Positions 17,208 through 26,711 of a DNA stretch of 64,000 nucleotides are shown in pieces (within the stretch, counting starts at the first letter, position 1; every line of letters starts with the position of its first letter). Under the pieces are notes generated by a model that made no database searches, was not told the origin of the DNA, and was given only the letters and a program-made list of their open reading frames with translations. The DNA comes from Paenalicyclobacillus ferrooxydans (GTDB taxonomy: Bacteria; Bacillota; Bacilli; Alicyclobacillales; Alicyclobacillaceae). A program made the translations under genes and the position numbers. The DNA is taken from positions 20,013-84,012 of the forward strand of contig NZ_LJCO01000026.1 of assembly GCF_001399675.1 (NCBI RefSeq). The letters are read 5' to 3'.

Positions 17208-18854
17208 TTGAATGTAGATACCCGCAAGCGCCGTGAAATGGAGCGTTCTTATGAGACCATCAGTCCCTTCGAATTCAAAGACGAGCTAATCCGGCTTGCC
17301 AAAGAGCACGAGAAAAAACCCATGCGTACCATGCTGAACGCTGGCCGTGGAAACCCCAACTGGATTGCAGCTGCACCTCGCGAAGCTTTTTTTGCTCTTG
17401 GGGAGTTTGCACTTTCAGAGAGCCGACGTGTGTGGGATGAGGGCAACCTGGCGGGCATGCCGGATCCGATCGGGATCGCAAAAAGGTTTACGACTTATGC
17501 CAATGAGCACAGTGACAGGCCTGGAATGTCTTTGCTCGTTCAGATTGTTGATTGGGGCATTTTCGAGCTTGGGTTCGATCCCGATAACTGGGTGCATGAA
17601 CTGGCCGATGGGCTGATTGGAGACAACTACCCAGAGCCGGACAGGATGCTCGTTCATATGGAAAAGGTGGTGCACCAGTTTCTGGTCAAGCGGCTGTATC
17701 CGATGGAGGAACACGGCGCCGACACCAAAATGAAGACATTTGACTTATTCGCTGTGGAAGGTGCAACAGCCGCAATGTGTTATCTGTTCGATTCATTTTT
17801 GGCTAACCATCTGTTGTCTCCCGGCGACAGAATTGCGGTCATGGTACCCATTTTTCCGCCCTATCTTGAGATTCCGCAGCTGGATCGGTACAACTTCGAC
17901 GTAGTAGACATCCGGGCAACGGGAAGAACGGACAGCGGGATGCATTCGTGGCAGTATCCATCATCTGAGCTCGATAAACTGAAAGACCGTTCGGTCCGCG
18001 CTTTATTTATGGTCAATCCGAGCAATCCCCCGTCTGTCGCCATGGATCCAACATCCATTGAGTACCTGCAGGACATCGTGAAGCGCGACAATCCAGATTT
18101 GATGATCATCTCTGATGACGTGTACGGAACTTTTGTGGATGGATATCGCTCACTCATGGTAGGGCTGCCTGAGAACACAATCGGTGTGTATTCACTGAGC
18201 AAGTATTTTGGCGTGACGGGTTGGCGACTCGGTGTCATCGCGGTCAGCAAGGAGAACGTGTTCGATACGTTGCTCAGCCGACTGCCAGAGGAACAAAAAG
18301 AGGAACTGAATCGCCGATACGCTTCACTGACACAGCACCCGGAAAAACTGTCCTTCGTGGATAGACTGGTTGCAGACAGCAGGCAGGTGGCGCTGAACCA
18401 CACTGCAGGCCTGTCCACGCCGCAACAGGTACAGATGGCTTTGTTTGCAGCATTCGATGTCCTTGATACTGAGAATCGCTATCAAAAACTGACGAAGGAT
18501 ATCTGTCGGCGCCGAATGAAACTGCTGTATGACGGTCTTGACCTGAAGATGCCGGAGCCAGAATACGGCGCATACTATTACACTGAGTTTGATCTCGCTT
18601 GGTGGGCGGCGGAACACTACAGTCAAGCGTTTGTCGATTATCTGCAAGACAACTATGAGCCTGTCGACATTCTGTTTCGACTGGCAGAGAACTGTTCCAT
18701 CGTGCTTTTAAACGGCGGCGGATTTCGCGGACCGACCTGGTCTATCCGCGTATCTTTGGCAAACCTGGCTGACGAGGCCTACAGCCGAATCGGTAAAGAA
18801 CTGCACAGCGTGTTGGAAGAGTATGTGGAGGAATGGAAATCAGCGAGCCATTAA
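17208..18854 (+). CDS. aspD: Aspartate 4-decarboxylase (bifunctional aminotransferase)
   Basis: A PLP enzyme that converts L-aspartate to L-alanine and CO2, with side aspartate aminotransferase activity. The long (~548 aa) aminotransferase-fold protein carries LNAGRGNPNWIAAAPREAF near the N-terminus, typical of AspD, and the PLP lysine in YSLSKYFGVTGWRLG. MVNPSNPPSVAM and IISDDVYGTF form the cofactor pocket. TTG 17208 is preferred because AAAGGAGAGG lies seven bases upstream. No aspartate:alanine antiporter (AspT) gene is adjacent, unlike some lactic acid bacteria, so a proton-motive role is not evident. Confidence 0.87.
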   Translation: MNVDTRKRREMERSYETISPFEFKDELIRLAKEHEKKPMRTMLNAGRGNPNWIAAAPREAFFALGEFALSESRRVWDEGNLAGMPDPIGIAKRFTTYANEHSDRPGMSLLVQIVDWGIFELGFDPDNWVHELADGLIGDNYPEPDRMLVHMEKVVHQFLVKRLYPMEEHGADTKMKTFDLFAVEGATAAMCYLFDSFLANHLLSPGDRIAVMVPIFPPYLEIPQLDRYNFDVVDIRATGRTDSGMHSWQYPSSELDKLKDRSVRALFMVNPSNPPSVAMDPTSIEYLQDIVKRDNPDLMIISDDVYGTFVDGYRSLMVGLPENTIGVYSLSKYFGVTGWRLGVIAVSKENVFDTLLSRLPEEQKEELNRRYASLTQHPEKLSFVDRLVADSRQVALNHTAGLSTPQQVQMALFAAFDVLDTENRYQKLTKDICRRRMKLLYDGLDLKMPEPEYGAYYYTEFDLAWWAAEHYSQAFVDYLQDNYEPVDILFRLAENCSIVLLNGGGFRGPTWSIRVSLANLADEAYSRIGKELHSVLEEYVEEWKSASH

Positions 18855-18894
18855 CCTCACGGGTGCACTCAGTAAAGTAATCATGCAGCAATCC

Positions 18895-18957
18895 TCATGC
18901 AGTCTGGGGCAGCTTATAAGGCAGCTTATGAGGGGCAGCTTATGAGGGGCAGCACAG
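18895..18957 (+). repeat. Short cagcttatgagggg repeats
   Basis: About three imperfect copies of ggcagcttatgagg precede the terminator between aspD and the convergent HAD gene. Confidence 0.8.
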
Positions 18958-18968
18958 CCGCGAAGAAA

Positions 18969-18998
18969 AGGTCGGCCAGAGCAACGTCTGGCCGGCCT
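18969..18998 (-). terminator. Terminator of the HAD gene (minus strand)
   Basis: Stem aggtcggccaga with tctggccggcct (one G-U pair) and a six-base loop. On the minus strand it is followed by ttttctt. It may also stop aspD transcripts. Confidence 0.85.
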
Positions 18999-19024
18999 AA
19001 CAGGCTTCTGGTGTCTGCTTCACG

Positions 19025-19687
19025 TCAACTGTTGATGATGTTCGTCAACTCAACGAGATCGCGAACCTCGTAATCCGGCACTACGTCAAGTTCCTCAGGG
19101 GCACTGCCTTTGCGGTTGACCCAGGCAACGGTGAATCCATACGACTTTGCCCCAGCCACATCCCAGCCGTTCGAGGAGACGAAGAGAATGTCTTCTTTGG
19201 GCAGCTTGGCGGCTGAAACGGCGAGCGTGTACACCGCCGGATCGGGCTTATACGTCAACACGCCATCCGCACTCAGGATCCCTTCAAAGTCTCCCTCAAG
19301 ATGATTGTTCTGGACCAATTTCGTCAACATTTCTTCTGTACCGTTGGAAAGGATAAAGCGGCGGAGCTGGGTCATGCGCCGAAGTCCTTTCGGAACCTCG
19401 TGGTGCGGCGGGAGTGTCAGATAGGTGTTCGCGAGTTCTTCAACCAGGGCTTCATCAAAACTGAGGCGGAGCTGTCGGAGGGCGAACCGCAAGCCGTCCC
19501 GATTGACTCTGTCAAAGCCGACATAGCGATTCATCAAGGGGCGCAGCCATGTGTACTCCAGCTGTTTTTGGCGCCAAATGCGGCTGATGATTTCTCCGTT
19601 GCCGGGGTACTCTTTGTCACACGCGATGGCTACGCTTTGCACGTTAAACAGGGTACCGTACGCGTCAAAAACAACAGCTTGCACCAC
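19025..19687 (-). CDS. Type II haloacid dehalogenase-like HAD hydrolase
   Basis: A cytoplasmic HAD-superfamily hydrolase similar to L-2-haloacid dehalogenases. Motif I is VVFDAYGTLFNV (nucleophile Asp), motif II is ILSNGTEEML, the motif III lysine is in LTYKPDPAVY and motif IV is FVSSNGWDVAGAKSYG. The SSNGWD layout is typical of the type II dehalogenase group. Length 220 aa is normal. Many such genes act on other small phosphorylated or halogenated acids, so the substrate is open. Confidence 0.87.
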   Translation of the reverse strand: MVQAVVFDAYGTLFNVQSVAIACDKEYPGNGEIISRIWRQKQLEYTWLRPLMNRYVGFDRVNRDGLRFALRQLRLSFDEALVEELANTYLTLPPHHEVPKGLRRMTQLRRFILSNGTEEMLTKLVQNNHLEGDFEGILSADGVLTYKPDPAVYTLAVSAAKLPKEDILFVSSNGWDVAGAKSYGFTVAWVNRKGSAPEELDVVPDYEVRDLVELTNIINS

Positions 19688-19759
19688 CTTCGCACTCCTC
19701 CTTTACTGCTTGGAAGATGAAATATCACTCCGATTATACCTACGAGGCGGATTGACAGC

Positions 19760-20716
19760 TTAATACTCGAGTTCGAGATTCACAACATTTCTCGAGACGG
19801 TTCGGTCGACAACGAACTGCGCCAGATTTTCTGTGAAGATATCCAGCGCGCGATCATTATAGTGTTCCGTCGATCCCGATGTATGCGGCGTCAGAATCGC
19901 ATTCTCCATGTCCCATAAGGGGCTCTCAACGGGAAGCGGCTCCGTCTCAAACACATCGAGTCCCGCACCTGCAATTTGTCCGCTTTGGAGGGCGTTAATG
20001 AGTGCGGTCTCGTCAGTGGTACCACCCCGGCCAATGTTGATGTAGAAGGCAGACGGCTTCATGGCTGTAAACTCGGACTGACCCATCATGTGATTGGTCT
20101 CTTTGGTATGCGGCAGCGTGTTCACGACATAGTCGGACAGAGCAAGCACCGTGGATAGGTCATCCATTGTGTACATCTTGTCGACAAACTCGGACGGTGC
20201 ACCGGATCGCCGAACGCCAAGTACGTCCATGCCAAACGCCTTGCAAACACGAGCGGTTTCGAGACCGATTGCACCGACACCCAAAATGCCGACTGTCTTT
20301 CCGTGCATTTCGGCAGACAGATTTGCGTGGTGCCAGATATGTTGTTGTTGGTTGCGAACGTATGCGTGAATTTTCCGGGTCATCCCCAACATGAAAGCGA
20401 GGATGGTTTCGGAAATAGGATAGGCGTGCACACCGCTCGAGTTGGTCAGTGTCACCCCGCGTTCTTGAAAGGCCTCTAAGGGGAGTCTGTCCACTCCAGC
20501 CCCCCAGTTGTGCACCCAGTTGACGGCAAAATCGGGATCGGCAAGAAAAGCTTCCTGCACGGTGCCGTTCCATCCGGCAATCACGAGCGCATCTTTCAGG
20601 TGATGCTGCCACTCAGTCTTATCTTTTCCACTGACAATCTCCCATCCTTGGGCGATGTCCTGCACGCGTTTGAGTTGTGGTTGAGTCAGTTGGAGTGTAA
20701 ACACGATCTTCTTCAT
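19760..20716 (-). CDS. D-2-hydroxyacid dehydrogenase
   Basis: An NAD(P)-dependent oxidoreductase of the D-isomer-specific 2-hydroxyacid dehydrogenase family. The Rossmann motif is VGILGVGAIGLETARV. The catalytic Arg lies in NIGRGGTTDE, the Glu in LDVFETEPLP and the His in ILTPHTSGSTE. Length 318 aa is normal. The gene lies in the same direction as the HAD gene (72 bp gap) and the iminopeptidase gene. Substrate unknown. Confidence 0.9.
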   Translation of the reverse strand: MKKIVFTLQLTQPQLKRVQDIAQGWEIVSGKDKTEWQHHLKDALVIAGWNGTVQEAFLADPDFAVNWVHNWGAGVDRLPLEAFQERGVTLTNSSGVHAYPISETILAFMLGMTRKIHAYVRNQQQHIWHHANLSAEMHGKTVGILGVGAIGLETARVCKAFGMDVLGVRRSGAPSEFVDKMYTMDDLSTVLALSDYVVNTLPHTKETNHMMGQSEFTAMKPSAFYINIGRGGTTDETALINALQSGQIAGAGLDVFETEPLPVESPLWDMENAILTPHTSGSTEHYNDRALDIFTENLAQFVVDRTVSRNVVNLELEY

Positions 20717-20839
20717 CAGGTGACCTCCTTTGCTTTACAGTGAGTTTGGTTGGCTATGCTCACGTGCGAGCTTAAAATCAATCTCAAGCTGCGTGCTGCT
20801 GTTGGCCTGTGATGCTGTTAGCGTGCGGTGCGTCTGTCG

Positions 20840-21712
20840 TTAAGCGTCCATGCGGTTTAAGAAGGCACGGATCAGTGCCAGATACGCGTCAGGGTCTTCC
20901 CGCAACGGCGAGTGGGAGCATCCGGTCATCACCCGGAACTCTGAGCCCGCGACGAGCGAGTGGTAGTAGTTTGTCGAATCAGGACTTGCCTCATCATACT
21001 CGCCGCAAACAAACAGTGAACGTTCCTTGATTTCGTGCAGCCGATTTGTGCGGTCATAGGTCTTTAATACACCGGTTGCATGAAATTCCGAGGGTCCCCA
21101 CATGGTCTGGTAAACTTCTTCCCCAAAAGCCCATTTTCGAGCCTCTCGAGCCTCTTTTGGTACTTCAACGCGGCAGACGTGCCGCTTCATGTAGACCTCT
21201 GCAGCTTTCTCGTATTCTTCCGAGTCTGTGGTGCCGTTTTCCTCGCATCGGGTCAAGACGGTTTGAATCTCTGCGGGGAGGTCTTCACGGTAGCGGTTCG
21301 CGTCCTCGACCCAGCGGGGGGCGGATAGACATGGGCTCGAGAAAATCGCACTTCGCACACCTGTTGGTTTGGTGAGCAGGTAATCGCACAGCAACATCGT
21401 ACCCCAGGAGTGACCAAGGATGTGTACATCGGAGAGATTTAATTCTTTTCGCAACGTGGCGAGTTCTTCGACGTATCGTTCGGTGGTCCAGAGTGATTTA
21501 TCTGTTGGGCGATCAGAGTGTCCGCAGCCGAGTTGATCGTAGAAAATGACCTCTCGTTCATCAGCGAGGGTTTCCAGTGGGCGCATGCCAAGATGAGCGC
21601 TGCCTGGCCCGCCGTGCAGGACGAGCAACGGTGTTTTATTATGGTTCTCACTGCTGACTCGGTCATACCAGACACGACCGCCTTCAACAGTGATATATCC
21701 TTCCAATCCCAT
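20840..21712 (-). CDS. Proline iminopeptidase family alpha/beta hydrolase
   Basis: An alpha/beta-hydrolase that likely removes N-terminal proline from peptides (S33 family). HGGPGSAHLG forms the oxyanion hole, GHSWGTML carries the catalytic Ser, GEYDEASPD the Asp and GCSHSPLRED the His. Length 290 aa fits. GAAAGGGG precedes the ATG on the minus strand. Together with M24, M20 and PepF genes nearby, it supports extensive peptide use. Other S33 esterases share these motifs. Confidence 0.85.
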   Translation of the reverse strand: MGLEGYITVEGGRVWYDRVSSENHNKTPLLVLHGGPGSAHLGMRPLETLADEREVIFYDQLGCGHSDRPTDKSLWTTERYVEELATLRKELNLSDVHILGHSWGTMLLCDYLLTKPTGVRSAIFSSPCLSAPRWVEDANRYREDLPAEIQTVLTRCEENGTTDSEEYEKAAEVYMKRHVCRVEVPKEAREARKWAFGEEVYQTMWGPSEFHATGVLKTYDRTNRLHEIKERSLFVCGEYDEASPDSTNYYHSLVAGSEFRVMTGCSHSPLREDPDAYLALIRAFLNRMDA

Positions 21713-21996
21713 TGAGTTTAGCCCCTTTCAAATGCGTCGCTTGCATCGCTGTAATTTTCGCTGATTGGATGGTGAATCCCTGCCTGGGCTGGGGCGGGTT
21801 TGAGCGGGGGTTGGCTGGGGTGGCTGGGGTGGGCTGGGGTTTGCACGTCGTTGCACGAGTGCACCGATACGGATGTTGTATAATGGGCGACGGACCAAAC
21901 GAATACACAGGCACGCACCAGATTGGTGTTACCCGCTTTTGAAGTCGTTCATGTCATCACGTTTGATTCATCCCTTTTGCAAAGGAGTACATACAG

Positions 21997-24300
21997 TTGA
22001 CCGATTGGAAAGTACCAGAACTGCAGACCCCTGACTATGACCGGAGTATCGCTACGACGCTGAAGTTGAAGACCACGCAGGTCAAGGCCGCCATCAAACT
22101 GCTCTCCGAAGGCAACACCATTCCATTCATTGCTCGTTACAGAAAAGAGATGACGGGGGAACTCGACGAAGACCAACTGCGCCAGATTAGCAGCCTCTAT
22201 GAGCAGGAGCAAAACCTCTACCAGCGCAAAGCGGATGTTGTCAGACTGCTTGAGGAGCACGGTGCGTTTACGGACGAGAAGCAGGCGAAGGAATTGGTCA
22301 GTGCTGTGCTCAGTGCCGCGACGCTCGCTGAGGTGGACGATATTTACCGGCCATACCGGCCGAAGCGCAGAACGCGGGCGATGATCGCCAAGGAACGGGG
22401 ACTCGAGGGGCTGACCAATTGGTTGCTCGCGCCTTCAAATGCCCGGTTCGGCCAGGACCAGGTCCTGGCGGAGGCTAAGGCGTATGTGAATGCAGAGGCG
22501 GGGGTTGAAACGCCGGATGCAGCACTGCAAGGTGCGATGGACATTTTCGCAGAAATCGTCGCCGACGATGCAGATACGCGTAAGTGGATTCGCCGGACCA
22601 CGATTCAAAGCGGTACGGCCCGCAGTGTGGCGACAGATGCATCGCAAGAGAGCGTGTACGAGATGTACTACGACTACGAGGAGGCATTGGGCAAACTGCC
22701 TCCGCACCGGGTGCTCGCCATGAACCGAGGTGAACGCGACGGCTTTCTCAAAGTCACCATCAAGGCACCGGAAGACCAGATTCACGGTCACCTGCTCCAA
22801 CAACACGTGTTGGACCGGGCTAATGCAGGATCCGCTGTCGGGAACCGGATCGGATCGCGCGTGGGCCGTAACCTACCCGATGCAGCCGAATTGTCGTACG
22901 CACAGCAGCTGCAGTACGAGGCGGTGGTCGATGCCTACAAGCGCCTGATTGCGCCTGCCATCGAGCGGGAGATCCGCGCTGAATTCACGGAGCGCGCGGA
23001 GGCCCAAGCCGTGGCTGTCTTCGGTGAGAACCTGAGAAACCTGCTGATGCAGCGGCCGATGCATGGGCGAGTGGTGCTGGGTGTCGATCCGGCGTACCGC
23101 ACCGGCTGCAAACTGGCCGTGGTCGATGACACCGGCAAATTGCTCGAGGTGAAGGTCATCTATCCAACACCGCCGCTAAGCAAAGTGGAGGAAGCGAAGC
23201 GCGTAGTTCACGGGCTCATCGAGAAGTACGGCATCAGCTTGATGGCTATCGGAAATGGGACGGCGTCGCGGGAGACGGAGGACTTCATCGCCGAGTGCTC
23301 GAGAGAGTACATGGAGCGCACCGGATCGACCGTGCCCTATTTGATTGTGTCAGAAGCGGGGGCTAGCGTGTACTCGGCTTCTGTCTTGGCGAAGGAAGAG
23401 TTTCCCGATCTCGATGTCTCAGAACGCAGCGCCATCTCGATTGCGAGGCGTGTGCAGGACCCGCTTGCGGAACTGGTCAAAATCGATCCGAAGTCGGTTG
23501 GCGTCGGACAATATCAGCATGATGTCTCTCAAAAGTTGCTCGATGAGGCCTTGACGGGTGTGGTCGAGACGGCCGTCAACCAAGTCGGCGCGGATGTGAA
23601 CACGGCATCACCAAGCCTTCTGTCGTACGTGGCTGGACTGAACAAGACGGTTGCCAAAAATATCGTGGCATTCCGGGATGAGAATGGGCGGTTTAAGACG
23701 CGCAAACAGCTGGCGAAGGTTCCGCGGCTTGGACCAAAGACGTTGGAGCAGTGCGTTGGCTTCCTCCGTATCCTCGATGGGGACGAGGTGCTCGACAGCA
23801 CGCCGATTCATCCGGAGTCCTACGCGGTGGTGCATCGCCTGTTGGATCGCACGGGGACGCCAGCCTCAGACCTGCTGGTGGCTGAGCAACGGGCGGAGTG
23901 GCTGAACAGGGTTCGGACAGACTCGCTCGAGGCGTTAAGTCAGGAACTCGAGGTGGGCTTGCCTACGCTGCGGGATATTCTTGAGGCGTTGGAGCGGCCA
24001 GGGCGTGATCCGCGTGAGGACGTTCCGCCTCCGATCCTGCGCACGGATGTGCTGAAGTTGGAGGACCTTGAGGTAGGCACGGTGTTGACAGGCACCGTCC
24101 GGAATGTGGTTGACTTTGGCGCGTTTGTGGACGTCGGGCTGAAAAACGACGGCCTGGTGCACATCTCACAATTGGCAGACAGGTTCGTCCGGCGCCCGAT
24201 GGATGTGGTTGCTGTCGGTGACATCGTGCAGGTGCGCGTCATCCAGGTGGACGTCCAAAAGCAGCGGCTGTCGCTGTCTATGAAGGGGATCAACGGGTAG
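21997..24300 (+). CDS. tex: Tex family RNA-binding transcription accessory protein
   Basis: A conserved nucleic-acid-binding protein that affects transcription in other bacteria. Domains in order: a helical N-terminus with NTIPFIARYRKEMTGELDE, a YqgF/RNase H-like domain (VVLGVDPAYRTGCKLAVVD), helix-hairpin-helix repeats (ASPSLLSYVAGLNKTVAKNI, LAKVPRLGPKTLEQ) and a C-terminal S1 domain (GTVRNVVDFGAFVDVG). Length 767 aa is normal. The TTG start follows AAAGGAG. A TATAAT lies at 21879-21884, a plausible -10 box without a good -35. Tandem repeats follow directly. Confidence 0.93.
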   Translation: MTDWKVPELQTPDYDRSIATTLKLKTTQVKAAIKLLSEGNTIPFIARYRKEMTGELDEDQLRQISSLYEQEQNLYQRKADVVRLLEEHGAFTDEKQAKELVSAVLSAATLAEVDDIYRPYRPKRRTRAMIAKERGLEGLTNWLLAPSNARFGQDQVLAEAKAYVNAEAGVETPDAALQGAMDIFAEIVADDADTRKWIRRTTIQSGTARSVATDASQESVYEMYYDYEEALGKLPPHRVLAMNRGERDGFLKVTIKAPEDQIHGHLLQQHVLDRANAGSAVGNRIGSRVGRNLPDAAELSYAQQLQYEAVVDAYKRLIAPAIEREIRAEFTERAEAQAVAVFGENLRNLLMQRPMHGRVVLGVDPAYRTGCKLAVVDDTGKLLEVKVIYPTPPLSKVEEAKRVVHGLIEKYGISLMAIGNGTASRETEDFIAECSREYMERTGSTVPYLIVSEAGASVYSASVLAKEEFPDLDVSERSAISIARRVQDPLAELVKIDPKSVGVGQYQHDVSQKLLDEALTGVVETAVNQVGADVNTASPSLLSYVAGLNKTVAKNIVAFRDENGRFKTRKQLAKVPRLGPKTLEQCVGFLRILDGDEVLDSTPIHPESYAVVHRLLDRTGTPASDLLVAEQRAEWLNRVRTDSLEALSQELEVGLPTLRDILEALERPGRDPREDVPPPILRTDVLKLEDLEVGTVLTGTVRNVVDFGAFVDVGLKNDGLVHISQLADRFVRRPMDVVAVGDIVQVRVIQVDVQKQRLSLSMKGING

Positions 24301-24302
24301 GG

Positions 24303-24384
24303 CAGAGGCATGCGTGGGCAGCGTGGGCAGCGTGGGCAGCGTGGGCAGCGTGGGCATGCGTGGGCAGGCGTGGGCAGGCGTGCA
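24303..24384 (+). repeat. 10-bp tandem repeats (gcagcgtggg)
   Basis: Five or more head-to-tail copies of gcagcgtggg, then variants gcatgcgtggg and gcaggcgtggg, begin two bases after the tex stop codon. Confidence 0.95.
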
Positions 24385-24456
24385 CGGCGGCAAGCACTCA
24401 GGCCGCATAAGGGAACTTTCTTCCGCTAGCAGGAGGCCCCCGTGGTCAGGGTGGCA

Positions 24457-24853
24457 GCGGAAGGGAACCGAGTTCCTCTGCTGAGGCGAGGTGAGCGTGA
24501 CCGCCGGATTTAGCGGAACTGAGTTCCTCTGTGGAGGCGAGGTGAGCGTGGCGTGCAGATTTAGCGGAACTGAGTTCCTCTGTGGAGGCGAGATGAGCGT
24601 GACCGCCGGATTTAGCGGAACTGAGTTCCTCTGTGGAGGCGAGGTGAGCGTGACCGTCGGATTTAGCGGAACTGAGTTCCTCTGTGGAGGCGAGATGAGC
24701 GTGGCGTGCAGATTTAGCGGAACTGAGTTCCTCTGCTGAGGCGAGGTGAGCGTGACCGTCGGATTTAGCGGAACTGAGTTCCTCTGCTGAGGCGAGATGA
24801 GCGTGACCGTCGGATTTAGCGGAACTGAGTTCCTCTGCTGAGGCGAGATCCGG
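24457..24853 (+). repeat. 51-bp tandem repeat array
   Basis: Eight units, with starts at 24513, 24564, 24615, 24666, 24717, 24768 and 24819 at an exact 51-bp period, plus a degenerate first copy at 24457. Each contains the palindrome ggaactgagttcc. Two variable blocks (gaccgccgg, gaccgtcgg or gcgtgcaga; ctgtgg or ctgctg) are shuffled among units. Frames stay open on both strands because 51 is a multiple of three, giving a 17-residue repeat. No ribosome binding site supports translation. Confidence 0.93.
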
Positions 24854-24981
24854 CCCAAATGAGCCCGGAGCGAACAAGAGGTTCGCTGTTTACTCGGCGA
24901 AGCAGGAAAATGTGGTAACAACGGACATTTTGTCCGTTGTTGAATGAAGTTCCAAAGACTAGGCCTTCAAAACACGTTTCA

Positions 24982-25002
24982 TGAGCCCCCTAGGGGCTCA
25001 TA
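24982..25002. other. Perfect hairpin, 9-bp arms
   Basis: Arms atgagcccc and ggggctcat surround a cta loop. No T-run follows. It lies between the 51-bp array and the fabV terminator. The surrounding 24854-25060 segment holds nothing else I recognise apart from an AT-rich ctataat run. Confidence 0.6.
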
Positions 25003-25061
25003 CCGCATATCCCTACAATCTCTATAATCTCTATAATTTCTCTACATCCCTTGTACTGAAA

Positions 25062-25088
25062 GGGCCCCGCAGGAAACCTGCGCGGCCC
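25062..25088 (-). terminator. Possible fabV terminator (minus strand)
   Basis: A GC-rich 12-bp stem with one mismatch (gggccccgcagg with cctgcgcggccc) around an aaa loop. On the minus strand it is followed by ctttc. It is ~220 bp past the fabV stop, so the assignment is tentative. Confidence 0.6.
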
Positions 25089-25195
25089 AAAGCAGTTTGT
25101 CGTCTAGCGTAAGTTCGGTCGTCCCGTCTGAGGCGACGGCTACTTCGCCCCTTACTACGCCCTCTTACTGTGCCTTCATAGTATGGTTTCTTACT

Positions 25196-25275
25196 CCGCC
25201 TCTTAGTTACAGCCTCTACTTACAGCCTCTACTTACAGCCTCTTAGTTACAGCCTCTACTTACAGCCTCATCTTA
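25196..25275 (+). repeat. ttacagcctctac tandem repeats
   Basis: Six or so copies of a 13-14 bp unit (ttacagcctctac or ttacagcctcttag) lie just downstream of the fabV stop codon. Confidence 0.9.
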
Positions 25276-25311
25276 CAGCGCCTTCTGACTTCGGCCGCCT
25301 ATTTCGCCTTC

Positions 25312-26511
25312 TTACTTCGCGCTGCCTGGCGCCTGCAACTGCAGGTCAGGGTTCACGTCCGCCTCATAGTCCACGCCTTCGATGCCAAACCCAAACAGGC
25401 GCAAGAAGTCCGCGCGGTAGCCTTCGAGGTCGGACAACTGCATCAGATTCTCCGCGTCGATCTCGCTCCACGCTTTCATTACTGCAGCCTGGATCTCGGG
25501 ACGCATCTCCCAATCGTCCAAACGTACGCGTCCCGCATCATCCGTCGGGGCAGGTGCACCCACGTACAGGCGGTCCTTGTACATACGATACATCTGCTCG
25601 ATGCATCCCTCGTGCAGACCTTGTTCTTTCATCAGCTTAAACAGGATGGAGATATAGAGCGGTACAACTGGAATCGCAGAACTCGACTGTGTCACGACAG
25701 CCTTGTTGACCGACACCAGCGCCCTTCCGCCGCGGCCGCTGAGCTTGGCGTTCATCCGCTTGGCGGTGGCTTCCAGATCGTCCTTGGCACGGCCAATCGT
25801 TCCTTCACGATAAATCGCGTAGGTGAGCTCAGGACCTATGTATGAGTACGCAACCGTCGTCGCGTTGTCCGCCAGGAGACCCGCTTCGTCGAGCGCGTTG
25901 ATCCACATTTCCCAATCTTCTCCGCCCATGACAGCAATGGTATTCTTCACTTCGTCTTCTGTCGCAGGTTCGATGGTTACTTCCGAAACCTTGCCTGAGT
26001 GAACGTCGACAGTTTTGCTTGTGAAAGCCTGTCCCACCGGCTTAATCACGGAAGAGAAGCTCTCACCCGTTTTGGGATGTGTACGGCGAGGGGAAGCGAG
26101 GCTGTAGACAACGAGATCGACTTGTCCAAAGTGTTCTTTAATCAGGTCGATGACCTCCGCCTTAATCGCATCCGAAAACGCGTCGCCATTTACAGTCGCA
26201 GCAAACAGGCCTGCGTCACGTGCCATCTCCTCAAAGGCAACGGTGTTGTACCAACCTGCGGTTGCTGTGCGGTTGTCGCTGGCTGGCTTCTCAAAGCACA
26301 CGCCAATCGTATCCGCACCGCCCCCAAAGGCTGCGGCAATTCGGGATGCCAAACCGTATCCTGTTGAGCTGCCGATGACCAGTACCTTCTTCGGTCCCTC
26401 AAACTTGGGCTGACTTTTTACATATTCCACTTGTTCTTCTACGTGTTTGGCGCATCCCACTGGGTGTGCCGTTGTGCAGATAAACCCTCGAATTTTTGGC
26501 TTGATAACCAT
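25312..26511 (-). CDS. fabV: trans-2-enoyl-ACP/CoA reductase FabV
   Basis: An NADH-dependent enoyl reductase that completes the fatty acid elongation cycle and is usually insensitive to triclosan. It begins MVIKPKIRGFICTTAHPVGC, characteristic of FabV. The NADH-binding segment is LVIGSSTGYGLASRIAAAFG. The Tyr-x8-Lys catalytic motif lies in SYIGPELTYAIYREGTIGRAK (Tyr and Lys near its ends). ATG 26511 is nine bases after AAAGG; ATG 26517 is too close and the 28-residue upstream extension is not conserved. Length ~399 aa is normal. Confidence 0.93.
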   Translation of the reverse strand: MVIKPKIRGFICTTAHPVGCAKHVEEQVEYVKSQPKFEGPKKVLVIGSSTGYGLASRIAAAFGGGADTIGVCFEKPASDNRTATAGWYNTVAFEEMARDAGLFAATVNGDAFSDAIKAEVIDLIKEHFGQVDLVVYSLASPRRTHPKTGESFSSVIKPVGQAFTSKTVDVHSGKVSEVTIEPATEDEVKNTIAVMGGEDWEMWINALDEAGLLADNATTVAYSYIGPELTYAIYREGTIGRAKDDLEATAKRMNAKLSGRGGRALVSVNKAVVTQSSSAIPVVPLYISILFKLMKEQGLHEGCIEQMYRMYKDRLYVGAPAPTDDAGRVRLDDWEMRPEIQAAVMKAWSEIDAENLMQLSDLEGYRADFLRLFGFGIEGVDYEADVNPDLQLQAPGSAK

Positions 26512-26711
26512 TTCCATTATCCTTTCTGGTTGAGTCGATCCGATGCCGTACGTACGCTTTGGTCCCAACACAGAAACCTCATCTCTGAAGCCAAACCCCA
26601 TGTACGGCCGAAGCGGGTCCCGAGATTTCAGACTCGACTCGCAGTCAATTGTTTTTTTGGCGTGTTACCGCAAATTATACATGAAAACGCATGATTCCTG
26701 CTTGACTGGAA

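Noticed and set aside
24446..24877. 143-aa periodic ORF on the minus strand (17-residue repeat)
   Set aside because: No ribosome binding site; the open frame follows from the 51-bp period being a multiple of three.
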